The notes below the pieces were generated by a model. The model ran no database searches. It saw only the letters and a program-made list of their open reading frames with translations, and was not told where the DNA came from. The position numbers and the translations under genes are program-made. From the NCBI RefSeq assembly GCF_002358085.1, contig NZ_NTJD01000008.1, positions 102,990 through 166,989 of the forward strand: a DNA stretch of 64,000 nt, given 5' to 3'. Shown one piece after another: positions 1-7,436 of this stretch (positions within the stretch are counted from its first letter, which is position 1; the number at the start of each line of letters is the position of its first letter). Source of the DNA: Pseudothioclava arenosa. Lineage in GTDB: Bacteria; Pseudomonadota; Alphaproteobacteria; Rhodobacterales; Rhodobacteraceae.

Positions 1-1767
1 GGGTTCGACATCATCGAATGGCAGCGCCTGCGCGCGGGCGAGGGGGCCTTTGCCGATTACGCCGATTTTGCCGCGCGCCGGGCAAACTGGCCGGGGATGG
101 AGCTGTTGCGCAAGAAGGGCGAGGAGGCGCTGGAAGGCGCCCGCCCGCCCGAGGTCATCGCCTTTTTCGCCGGCGAGCCGCCGCAGACCGGCGCGGGTGC
201 GCTGGCGCTGATCGGGGCGTTGCAGGCCGAAGGGCGCAGCGCGGCGGCCGCCGCCGTGGCCGAGGCCGCCTGGCGCGACCTTGATCTGAGCGCCGAGGAC
301 GAGGCCGCCTTTCTGGCTGAATACCCCGATCTTGTTGCGCCCCATCACGGCGGGCGGATGCAGGTGCTTCTGGACCGCGCCGATCTGGCACAGGCGCGGC
401 GCCTCCTGGAACTGGTGACGCCCGGCACCCAGGCGGTGGCGCGCGCGCGCATCGCGCTGCAGGCCCGCGAGGCCGGGGTCGACGCGCTGATCGCCGCCGT
501 GCCGGAGCGGATGATGGGGTCTTACGGGCTGGCGCGCGACCGCGCGCTCTGGCGCTGGCGGGTCGGGCAGGAGGATGGCTCGGCCGAGCTGATCCTCGAC
601 TGGTCCTCGGATGCGGGGCGCCTTGGCGATCCGGAGCTTTGGGCCGATCTGCGCAAGCGGATGGCGCGCTGGGACCTGCGCAAGGGTGACGCGCGCCGGG
701 CCTACAAGATCGCCGCGCGGCATCGGCTGGAGCCGGGCGGGGCGGATTATGTCGAGCTGGAATTTCTGGCGGGCTTCTCGGCGCTGAAACTGGGCGACAG
801 CCCCACGGCCGAGCGCCATTTCGCGGCGATGGCGGCTTCGGCGACGATCCCGACGACGATCTCGCGCGCGGATTACTGGCTGGGCCGGGCGCGCGCGCAT
901 CGCGGTGATATGGCGGGCGCGCAGGCTGCCTGGCAAACGGCTGCGGCCTATCCCGCGACCTTCTACGGCCAGCTTTCGGCCGAGAAACTGGGGCAGGCGC
1001 TGGCCCCGGCCTTTGGCGCGGACCCGGCGCTGCCCGACTGGCGCACGCAGGGCTTCACCGCCAGCACGGTGTTTCAGGCCGCGCAGCTCTTGCAGGCGGC
1101 GGGCGATATCGCGCTGGCCGAGCGGTTCGTTCTGCATCTCGAAGAGGGGCTCGACGCGCCCGGCACGTTGGCGCTGATCGGGCTGGCGCGGGGGTGGAAC
1201 AACCCGCATCTGGAACTGACGCTGGCCAAGCGCGCCGATTTCGCCGGAACGCGGGTGATGGGCGCGCTGTTCCCCTTGCCCGAGTTCGCGCGCGCCGATC
1301 TGGGTGTGCCCTCCGATCTGGCGTTGGCGATCGCGCGGCAGGAAAGCGAGTTCGACCCCGCTGCGCAAAGCTGGGTGGGGGCGCGCGGGTTGATGCAGTT
1401 GATGCCCGAGACCGCGAAGATGATGGCAGGCAAGCTCGGCATCGGCTACGAGCCCGCTCGCCTGTTCGAGCCGGCCTATAACGCGCGGCTGGGCGGGGCC
1501 TATCTGGCCGGTCTGCGCGAGGAATTCGGCGCCTCTCCGGTGCTGGTTGCGGCGGGCTACAACGCCGGGCCGGGCCGCCCGCGCCGCTGGATCGGCGAAT
1601 GGGGCGATCCGCGCGCGGCTGGCACCGAGGTCGCCGATTGGGTCGAGATGATCCCCTTCGACGAAACCCGGAACTACGTGATGCGCGTCTCAGAGGCGAT
1701 GCCGATCTATCGCCAGCGTCTCGGTCTGCCCGCGCAGGGGTTCAGCGATCTGCTCAAGGGCCGCTAG
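1..1767 (+). CDS. Lytic murein transglycosylase (SLT family), 5' end outside window
   Basis: Cleaves peptidoglycan glycan strands in the periplasm, leaving 1,6-anhydro ends. The frame is open from base 1, so the start codon and any signal peptide lie upstream; 588 residues are visible. About 420 alanine-rich helical residues resemble the superhelical ring of Slt70-type enzymes. The catalytic SLT domain follows: RQESEF with the presumed general acid Glu at visible residue 448, then GLMQLMP and AAGYNAGPG. The stop codon overlaps the stop of the convergent transporter gene by three to four bases, so there is no room for a terminator between them. Family assignment is firm; the exact Slt subtype is not. 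Confidence 0.93.
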   Translation, partial: GFDIIEWQRLRAGEGAFADYADFAARRANWPGMELLRKKGEEALEGARPPEVIAFFAGEPPQTGAGALALIGALQAEGRSAAAAAVAEAAWRDLDLSAEDEAAFLAEYPDLVAPHHGGRMQVLLDRADLAQARRLLELVTPGTQAVARARIALQAREAGVDALIAAVPERMMGSYGLARDRALWRWRVGQEDGSAELILDWSSDAGRLGDPELWADLRKRMARWDLRKGDARRAYKIAARHRLEPGGADYVELEFLAGFSALKLGDSPTAERHFAAMAASATIPTTISRADYWLGRARAHRGDMAGAQAAWQTAAAYPATFYGQLSAEKLGQALAPAFGADPALPDWRTQGFTASTVFQAAQLLQAAGDIALAERFVLHLEEGLDAPGTLALIGLARGWNNPHLELTLAKRADFAGTRVMGALFPLPEFARADLGVPSDLALAIARQESEFDPAAQSWVGARGLMQLMPETAKMMAGKLGIGYEPARLFEPAYNARLGGAYLAGLREEFGASPVLVAAGYNAGPGRPRRWIGEWGDPRAAGTEVADWVEMIPFDETRNYVMRVSEAMPIYRQRLGLPAQGFSDLLKGR

Positions 1768-2636
1768 GCGCGGGCCGCACGCCGCGTCCGCCACAGGGTA
1801 AACACGCCCGCGCCCACGACCACCGCTGCCCCAAGCGCGACATTGGGCTTCAGCGTCTCGTCGAAGACCACGATGCCCAGCCCCGAGGCAAAGACCAGTT
1901 GCAGATAGGCGAAGGGCTGGATCGCTGAAGCCTCGGCAATCTCATAGGCCTTGATCAGCAGGAAATGCCCCAGCGAGGCAGACACGCACAGCACCGCCAT
2001 CCAGCCCCAGTCGGGCGCGCTCATCGGCATCCAGTGCCAGATGCCTGCAAGCGTCACGATCACCGCGCCCACCACGCCGGTATAAAAGAACGACACCGAG
2101 GCCGGATCGACCCGCCCGACATAACGCGTCAGCAGCGAGTAGAGCGCGAAAAGCAGGGCCGAGACCAGCGGGATCAGCGCATAGGGCGAGAACACGCCAA
2201 AGCCCGGCTGCAGGATGATCAGCACGCCGACAAAGCCGATGCCGATCGCCACGATCCGCCGCCAGCCGACCTTTTCGCCCAGCACCGGCCCCGAGAGCGC
2301 CGCGACCAGAAGCGGATAGCAGGCGAAGACGGCATGGCTCTCGACGAGGCCCAGATAGACGAAGCCCTGCACCATCACGATCACTTCGACGATCAGCACC
2401 GCCGAGCGGATCACCTGCACCCAAGGCAGCGCCGAACGCGTCGCGCGGCGAATACCGCCCGGCGCCCGCGCGGCGACGACACTGACGAAAAGCGCAAAGA
2501 ACCAGAACCGCACCATCAGCGCCATATAGACGTTGTAGGTCTCGGCCAGGTGGCGCGAGATCCCGTCCTGCATGGCAAAGATGAAGGTCGTGGCGATCAT
2601 CAGCCCGATACCGCGTGCGGTGTTCTGCTCAACCAT
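1764..2636 (-). CDS. DMT-superfamily (EamA) transporter
   Basis: A 290-residue inner-membrane protein made of about ten hydrophobic segments arranged as two EamA repeats, the usual size of drug/metabolite transporters. The N-terminus (GLMIATTFIFAMQDGISRHL) is typical of this family. The second repeat contains PFAYLQLVFASGLGIVVFDE, the usual C-terminal EamA signature. The substrate cannot be told from sequence. Its start overlaps the end of the upstream mnmD gene by eight bases on the same strand, so the two are probably co-translated. The protein ends in a short basic tail (RTRRAARA). Confidence 0.9.
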   Translation of the reverse strand: MVEQNTARGIGLMIATTFIFAMQDGISRHLAETYNVYMALMVRFWFFALFVSVVAARAPGGIRRATRSALPWVQVIRSAVLIVEVIVMVQGFVYLGLVESHAVFACYPLLVAALSGPVLGEKVGWRRIVAIGIGFVGVLIILQPGFGVFSPYALIPLVSALLFALYSLLTRYVGRVDPASVSFFYTGVVGAVIVTLAGIWHWMPMSAPDWGWMAVLCVSASLGHFLLIKAYEIAEASAIQPFAYLQLVFASGLGIVVFDETLKPNVALGAAVVVGAGVFTLWRTRRAARA

Positions 2637-3303
2637 CGTAGCGTCCGATGCTCATGTGGCGCTTGTGGCCATGGCCCGGCGCGCGCGTGACGGTAAAGCC
2701 CGCGGCGGCCAGCGCGCGGCGCACGAAACCCGCCGCCGTATAGGTCGCAAAGGTGCCGCCCGGCGCAGTATGGCGCCCGACCTCGGCCATCAGGTCTTCG
2801 CCCCAAAGCTCGGGGTTCTTGGCGGGCGAAAATCCATCCAGAAACCATGCATCCGCCCGGCCTGACCAGGCGGAAAGGGTTTCACGCGCGTCGCCCTCGA
2901 TCACCTCGACCGCAATCGCGCCGAGATCAAACCGCCGCTGCCCCGCCGCCCAGGCGTCAAGAAACGGCCCCGCCACCGAATGCGCCTCGGGAAAGGCGCG
3001 CAGCGCGCGCTCGATCTCGGGGGCGGACATCGGAAAGGCCTCGAAGGAGGTGAAGCGCAGCGCCATCCCGGCCGGCGCGATCATCGCCAGCGCCAAAAGG
3101 TTCAGCCCCGTGCCAAAGCCCAGCTCGGCCACCTGGAACCCGGGCGCGAGCCGCGCGGGCAGGTCATTGCCGCGCAGAAACACGTGGCGCGTCTCTTCCA
3201 ATCCGTTCGCCAGCGAGAAATACGGATCGTCGAACCGGGTCGAAACCGGTGTCGATCCGTCGCGCCACTCAAGCGCGGCTTGGCTCTGGTCAGGGGCGGG
3301 CAT
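2629..3303 (-). CDS. mnmD: tRNA 5-methylaminomethyl-2-thiouridine methyltransferase MnmD (MnmC methyltransferase half)
   Basis: S-adenosylmethionine-dependent methyltransferase for the last step of mnm5s2U34 formation in tRNA wobble positions. The SAM motif is AELGFGTGLNLLAL and the MnmC-type motif is WFLDGFSPAKNPELW. It is 224 residues from the ATG at 3303. An earlier in-frame ATG at 3366 would add a non-conserved 21-residue stretch and run into the divergent gene starting at 3360, so the inner start is chosen. In enterobacteria this domain is fused to a FAD oxidase (MnmC); here it stands alone and an FAD enzyme of the matching fold lies next door on the other strand. Confidence 0.88.
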   Translation of the reverse strand: MPAPDQSQAALEWRDGSTPVSTRFDDPYFSLANGLEETRHVFLRGNDLPARLAPGFQVAELGFGTGLNLLALAMIAPAGMALRFTSFEAFPMSAPEIERALRAFPEAHSVAGPFLDAWAAGQRRFDLGAIAVEVIEGDARETLSAWSGRADAWFLDGFSPAKNPELWGEDLMAEVGRHTAPGGTFATYTAAGFVRRALAAAGFTVTRAPGHGHKRHMSIGRYDG

Positions 3304-3359
3304 CGGGGGTAGTCCGTTCGGGGGCGCTATCGGCGCGACACTGGCGAAAGGGCGGGCGA

Positions 3360-4409
3360 ATGGCAAGCGGGCGCGTGGATCTGACGGTGCGGGGCGGCGG
3401 CGCCTTTGGTCTTGCGATCGCGTTCGAGGCGGCCCGGCGCGGTGCGCGCGTGCGCCTGATCGAGCGAACCCGGCTGGGCGCGGGCTCGTCAGGCGGCACG
3501 GTCGGCGCGCTGGCCCCGCATGTGCCCGAGAACTGGAACCCCAAGAAACAGTTCCAGTTCGAGAGCCTGCGTATGGCCGAAGAATTCTGGGGCGCTGTGC
3601 GCACGGCGGGTGGCAAGGACGCGGGCTATGCGCGGCTTGGCCGGATCCAGCCGCTGGCGGATGCCGCGCAGATCGCCCGCGCCGAGGAACGTGCAGCCGG
3701 TGCGGCTGAGCTGTGGCAGGGCTTTGCCGACTGGCGCATCGTGCCCGCCGCCGAGTTCGGCCCCTTCGCGCCCGCCTCGCCGACCGGGCTGGTGATCTAT
3801 GACACGCTGACCGCCCGTGCGGCGCCCCGTGCTGCAGGTGCAGCCCTCGCTGCCGCGCTCACCGCGCTGGGCGGCGAGATCGTGATCGGCGACGGCCCCG
3901 AAGAAGGCGCCGTCCTCCACGCAACCGGCGCCGAGGGGCTGGCGGATCTTTCGGTCGCGTTCGGAAAGGCGGTAGGCACGGGTATCAAGGGGCAGTCCGC
4001 GCTCTTGCGCTTTGACGCGGGCGCCGTGCCGCAGATCTATGCCGAAAGCCTCCATATCGTGCCCCATGCCGATGGCACGGTGGCGATCGGCTCGACCTCG
4101 GAACGCGAGTATACCGAGCCCTCCAGCACCGACGCGCAACTCGACGCGCTGATCGAGAAGGCGCGCCGGATCTGCCCCGCACTGGAAGGCGCCGAGGTCA
4201 TTGACCGCTGGGCCGGCGTGCGCCCGCGCGCGAAAACCCGCGCGCCGATGCTCGGGGTTTGGCCCGGCCGCCCCGGCCACTTCATCGCCAATGGCGGCTT
4301 CAAGATCGGCTTCGGCATGGCGCCAAAAGTCGCGCAGGTGATGGTGGATCTGATGCTGGACGGGCGCGATGCGATCCCCGAAGGCTTCCGCGTCGAGGAC
4401 AATCTCTAG
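3360..4409 (+). CDS. FAD-dependent oxidoreductase (DAO/MnmC-oxidase-like)
   Basis: A 349-residue flavoprotein of the DAO fold. The dinucleotide-binding motif RGGGAFGLAIAFEAARRGA starts near residue 8, with the ribose-binding acidic residue in RLIER. The C-terminus holds RPRAKTRAPMLG and GGFKIGFGMAP, which resembles the oxidase half of MnmC and the glycine-oxidase family. It is divergent from mnmD with 56 bases between the starts. Position and fold suggest it could remove the carboxymethyl group of cmnm5s2U before MnmD methylates, i.e. a split MnmC, but an amino-acid oxidase role cannot be excluded. The upstream in-frame ATG at 3249 lies inside mnmD and is rejected. Confidence 0.8.
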   Translation: MASGRVDLTVRGGGAFGLAIAFEAARRGARVRLIERTRLGAGSSGGTVGALAPHVPENWNPKKQFQFESLRMAEEFWGAVRTAGGKDAGYARLGRIQPLADAAQIARAEERAAGAAELWQGFADWRIVPAAEFGPFAPASPTGLVIYDTLTARAAPRAAGAALAAALTALGGEIVIGDGPEEGAVLHATGAEGLADLSVAFGKAVGTGIKGQSALLRFDAGAVPQIYAESLHIVPHADGTVAIGSTSEREYTEPSSTDAQLDALIEKARRICPALEGAEVIDRWAGVRPRAKTRAPMLGVWPGRPGHFIANGGFKIGFGMAPKVAQVMVDLMLDGRDAIPEGFRVEDNL

Positions 4410-4535
4410 GGGCTCCGCCCCCGAGGCCTGCGGCCTCTCCCCCGGAGTATTTCAGGCTCGATGAAAGCCTTTCATTTTGCCGAAAGTATCCCGGGGTGAA
4501 TGGCCCGGAACGGGCCAGAGGGGCAGCGCCCCGGC
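4410..4535. repeat. Mosaic palindromic intergenic repeat (copy 1, paired form)
   Basis: Sits between convergent genes and is built almost entirely from small palindromes. In order: a GGGG/CCCC hairpin (4409-4422), GAGGCC-TGC-GGCCTC (4423-4437), a 28-base motif starting CCCCGGAGTATTT and ending ATGAAAG (4440-4467), an inverted diverged copy starting CTTTCAT and ending CCCGGGG (4469-4496), GGCCCG-GAA-CGGGCC (4502-4516) and GGGGC-AGC-GCCCC (4520-4532). Bases 4440-4469 recur identically at 18375-18404. The layout suggests a bidirectional terminator or a REP-like element. Confidence 0.8.
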
Positions 4536-4976
4536 TTACCAGCGGTTCAGCGCGTCCTCGTCGGCCTCTTTCGCGGCGACCCAGGCGGTGCCCGAGCGCA
4601 TGTGTTCCTTCTTCCAGAAGGGCGCGCGGGATTTCAGGTAATCCATCAGGAATTCGGCGGCCTCAAAAGCGGCGACGCGGTGGCGGGCGGCGGTGGCGAC
4701 CATCATGATCGGCTCGCCCACGGCCAGTCGCCCGTGGCGGTGGATGACCAGCGCATCGGCGAGTTGCCAGCGGGCCATCGCCTGTTCGGTGATCTTGCCG
4801 ATCGCGGCCTCGGTCATGCCCGGGTAATGCTCAAGCTCCAGCGCCTCAAGGTCGCCCGAGTCGTCGCGCACTACGCCGGTGAAGGTCACGACCGCGCCGA
4901 CGTCGTCGCGACCTTGCCCGAAGCTGGCAGTCTCGGCGGCGAAGTCGAAGGGCGCGGACTGGACCGAGATCTTCAT
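4536..4976 (-). CDS. moaE: Molybdopterin synthase catalytic subunit MoaE
   Basis: Transfers sulfur from the MoaD thiocarboxylate to precursor Z (cPMP) to make molybdopterin in the cytoplasm. It is 146 residues, the normal length. Recognisable blocks are GAVVTFTGVVRD near the N-terminus, LELEHYPGMTEAAI, the HRHGRLAVGEPIMMVATAA core and the lysine-bearing APFWKKE motif that carries the active-site lysines in the family. It follows moaD with one base between the stop and this start. Its products serve the molybdenum enzymes FdsA and NasA in this window, although it is not linked to them transcriptionally. Confidence 0.95.
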   Translation of the reverse strand: MKISVQSAPFDFAAETASFGQGRDDVGAVVTFTGVVRDDSGDLEALELEHYPGMTEAAIGKITEQAMARWQLADALVIHRHGRLAVGEPIMMVATAARHRVAAFEAAEFLMDYLKSRAPFWKKEHMRSGTAWVAAKEADEDALNRW

Positions 4977-4977
4977 C

Positions 4978-5226
4978 TCAGCCTCCCGTCATCGGCGGAA
5001 AGAACGCCACCTCGCGCACGCCCGCGAGGGGGTCGGAAAACTCGGACAATTCCTGATCGAGGGCGACGCGCAGCGCCGAGGTGTCGGCGAAGGCGGCCTC
5101 GTAGCGGGGTTCGCGCGCGGAAAGCTCTGCGACCAGATCGGCCACGGTCTTGGCTTCGGTTTCGACCTGTTCGCGGGCCAGCCCGATGCGTTCGCGGACC
5201 CAGGCGAAATAGAGAACCTCAACCAT
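4978..5226 (-). CDS. moaD: Molybdopterin synthase sulfur carrier subunit MoaD
   Basis: Ubiquitin-like sulfur carrier that donates the thiocarboxylate sulfur for molybdopterin synthesis. It is 82 residues with the required C-terminal Gly-Gly (FFPPMTGG) exposed at the very end. The start overlaps the end of pgsA by eight bases and moaE follows one base after the stop, giving a pgsA-moaD-moaE operon. This gene order is unusual functionally (phospholipid plus cofactor synthesis), but the tight spacing makes co-transcription likely. Confidence 0.95.
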   Translation of the reverse strand: MVEVLYFAWVRERIGLAREQVETEAKTVADLVAELSAREPRYEAAFADTSALRVALDQELSEFSDPLAGVREVAFFPPMTGG

Positions 5227-5848
5227 CTTTATGCTCCCGCAGGAAGGGCAGGGCCTTGGCGAAATAGTCCCAGCCGGTAATGCCGGTCAGCACAGCCGCG
5301 ATCCAGATCAGCGCGAGCCCCGCGTGATTGGCCAGGTCGGCCGGCGAGGCGCCCGTGGGCAGGTCGCCTTCGCCCGCGCGGGGCGGCAGGCCGGATTCGA
5401 GGTAATGCAGCCCGGTGCCGAGGAACAGGACCGCGATGGCAAACATCTGCGCGGTGGTCTTCCATTTCGCGAGCTTCGTCACCTTGAGCCGCCCCGCATC
5501 GGCGCCGAGAAACTCGCGCAGCCCCGAGACGAAGACCTCGCGGAACAGGATCACCGTGACCGGCAGGATCAGCCAGGGGTTCATGCCCGAATAGCCGGTG
5601 ATGATAACGAGCGCGATCACCACCATCGCCTTGTCGGCGATCGGGTCGAGCATGGCGCCGAACTTGCTTTCCTGTTTCCAGGCCCGCGCGAGGTAGCCGT
5701 CGAACCAGTCGGTGATCGCCGCGGTGATGAACAGCGCCAGCGCGAACCAGTCGGCGAGCGGGCGGTTGAAATACAGGAACATCACCGCCACGCCCGGCGC
5801 GGCGATCAGACGGAGGACCGTCAGGATATTCGGAAGCGTCCATTTCAT
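5219..5848 (-). CDS. pgsA: CDP-diacylglycerol--glycerol-3-phosphate 3-phosphatidyltransferase
   Basis: Makes phosphatidylglycerol phosphate from CDP-diacylglycerol and glycerol-3-phosphate in the inner membrane. The 209-residue protein has the CDP-alcohol phosphotransferase signature: DGYLAR, then a Gly in KFGAMLDPIADKA with the two downstream aspartates (pattern DG-x2-AR-x8-G-x3-D-x3-D). It has several hydrophobic helices and starts with MKWTLPNILTVLRL, the usual PgsA N-terminus. It heads the pgsA-moaD-moaE group. Confidence 0.95.
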   Translation of the reverse strand: MKWTLPNILTVLRLIAAPGVAVMFLYFNRPLADWFALALFITAAITDWFDGYLARAWKQESKFGAMLDPIADKAMVVIALVIITGYSGMNPWLILPVTVILFREVFVSGLREFLGADAGRLKVTKLAKWKTTAQMFAIAVLFLGTGLHYLESGLPPRAGEGDLPTGASPADLANHAGLALIWIAAVLTGITGWDYFAKALPFLREHKDG

Positions 5849-5898
5849 GCGCGCAAGTTAGCGGGGGCCGGACGGAAGGGAAAGGGGATAGGTTTGCG

Positions 5899-6345
5899 CT
5901 AAAGCGCGATATCGTAGGTCTGCCAGGTGGTGTGGCGCGCGAGCCGGTCGTAAAGCGCGCGGGCGCGGGTGTTATCTTCGGCGGTGATCCAGCGGATGAC
6001 GCTCCAGCCGCGGCTGCGACCGATGGTCTCAAGCTCGTGGATCAGCGCCTCTGCTGCGCCAGAGCCGCGTGCCTCGGGGGCGACAAAGAGGTCGTCAAGA
6101 AACCCGCCGGTGCTGGCCGAGAGCGGCCGCGCAAACGGGCGGTAATGCGCAAGCCCCACCGGCGTGTCGCCTTGCAGGGCCAGCAGCCCCTCGACCTCAT
6201 GGGCGGGGTCCATGATCCAGTCCCAGACGCGGGCGCGCATTTCGGGGGTCTGGATGACGCCGTAGAAATGCGCGTATCCCGCATAAAGCTCTTCCCAGGC
6301 ATCGCGGTCGTCGCTGAGGGGCGGGCGGAGGGTGATCTGGGTCAT
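5899..6345 (-). CDS. GNAT family N-acetyltransferase
   Basis: A 148-residue single GNAT domain. The acetyl-CoA binding loop is in DDLFVAPEARGSGAAEALI (R/Q-x-x-G-x-G/A type), followed by the helix-strand ending TAEDNTRARALYDRL. The start ATG at 6345 overlaps the stop of the KamA-like gene (ATGA), so the two are translationally coupled; a much longer open frame through that gene is a shadow. The substrate is unknown. Coupling to a lysine-aminomutase-like enzyme raises the possibility of acetylating a beta-amino acid, but the protein is shorter than the AblB acetyltransferases known for N-acetyl-beta-lysine. Confidence 0.9.
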   Translation of the reverse strand: MTQITLRPPLSDDRDAWEELYAGYAHFYGVIQTPEMRARVWDWIMDPAHEVEGLLALQGDTPVGLAHYRPFARPLSASTGGFLDDLFVAPEARGSGAAEALIHELETIGRSRGWSVIRWITAEDNTRARALYDRLARHTTWQTYDIAL

Positions 6346-7403
6346 CGGCGGTCGGGGTCCTGATAGAGATGCGTCCCGCCCTGCCAGTCGGTCACGCGCC
6401 ATTGGCCGGGGCCAAGCGGGGTGAAATACTCGGCGCTGATGGGCACCTTGCCATAGCCACCCGGAATATCCAGCACGTATGTGGGCAGGAGCACCCCCGA
6501 GATCCGCCCGCGCAGCGCCGCCATCAGCGCGCGGCCCTCGTCGATCGTGGTGCGGAAATGGTGGGTGCCGCGCGCGAGGTCGCAATGGTGCAGATAATAG
6601 GGCTTGACCCGCAGCGCGCCGAGCGCGCGAAACAGATCGCTCAGCGCTTCGGGCGTGTCGTTGATGCCGCGCAAGAGGACCGATTGCGAGAGCATCGGCA
6701 CGCCCGCGTCGACCAGCGCCGAAATTGCCGCGCGCGCCTCGGGCGTCAGCTCCTGTGCGTGGTTGGTATGCAGCACGATCCAAAGCGCGGGGCGCGCCGC
6801 GCGCAGCGCCGCGATCAGGGCGGAGGTGATGCGCGCGGGCGCGACCACGGGCACGCGGGTATGGATGCGAATCTGGTCGAGATGTGCGATCTGCGAAAGC
6901 CGCCCGATCACCATCGCGATCCGCCGCGCCGAGAGCGTCAGCGGGTCGCCTCCGGTCAGGATTGCCTCGCGGATCGCGGGGGTGGCGGCGATGTAATCGA
7001 GTGCCGCGACCAGATCGGGCTCGGGAAGCGCGCCGGTCTCGCCCACGGTCTCGCGGCGAAAACAGAACCGGCAATAGACATCGCAGGTTTTCGTCAGGTG
7101 CAGGATCACCCGGTCGGGGTAGCGATGGGTCAGCCCCGGCACGGGCGCATGCGCGTCGTCACCGATCGGGTCGAGCAGCTCTTCGGGGCGGGTCTCGGCC
7201 TCGGCCTCGGAGGGTAGGAACTGCGCGGCCACCGGGTCGTCGGGCATGGCGATCGCGGCCTGCATCGCGCTGGTTACCCGGATGCGAAACTCGCGCGCGA
7301 CGGGCGCCAGCGCGGGCAGGCGGTCACGCGCGATCAGCCCGGCCTCGGCCAGATCGTCAAGCCGCGTCAGCGCGGGCGGGGCAAGGGGGCGCGGATCGCT
7401 CAT
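6342..7403 (-). CDS. Lysine 2,3-aminomutase-like (KamA family) radical SAM protein
   Basis: A 353-residue radical SAM/PLP enzyme. The cluster motif CDVYCRFCFRRE (CxxxCxxC) is near residue 109. The PLP-lysine motif is LDIPGGYGKVP, equivalent to the PGGGGK of KamA, and the HHCDLARGTHHFRT block keeps an Asp in the position that binds substrate lysine in KamA. It is shorter than classical KamA (about 416 residues) and nearer the length of EpmB, which modifies lysine for elongation factor P. Which of the two reactions it performs cannot be told here. Its stop overlaps the GNAT start. Confidence 0.85.
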   Translation of the reverse strand: MSDPRPLAPPALTRLDDLAEAGLIARDRLPALAPVAREFRIRVTSAMQAAIAMPDDPVAAQFLPSEAEAETRPEELLDPIGDDAHAPVPGLTHRYPDRVILHLTKTCDVYCRFCFRRETVGETGALPEPDLVAALDYIAATPAIREAILTGGDPLTLSARRIAMVIGRLSQIAHLDQIRIHTRVPVVAPARITSALIAALRAARPALWIVLHTNHAQELTPEARAAISALVDAGVPMLSQSVLLRGINDTPEALSDLFRALGALRVKPYYLHHCDLARGTHHFRTTIDEGRALMAALRGRISGVLLPTYVLDIPGGYGKVPISAEYFTPLGPGQWRVTDWQGGTHLYQDPDRR

Positions 7404-7436
7404 GGCGCAGGCGCTACAGGGCGCGCGGGGGCGGCG

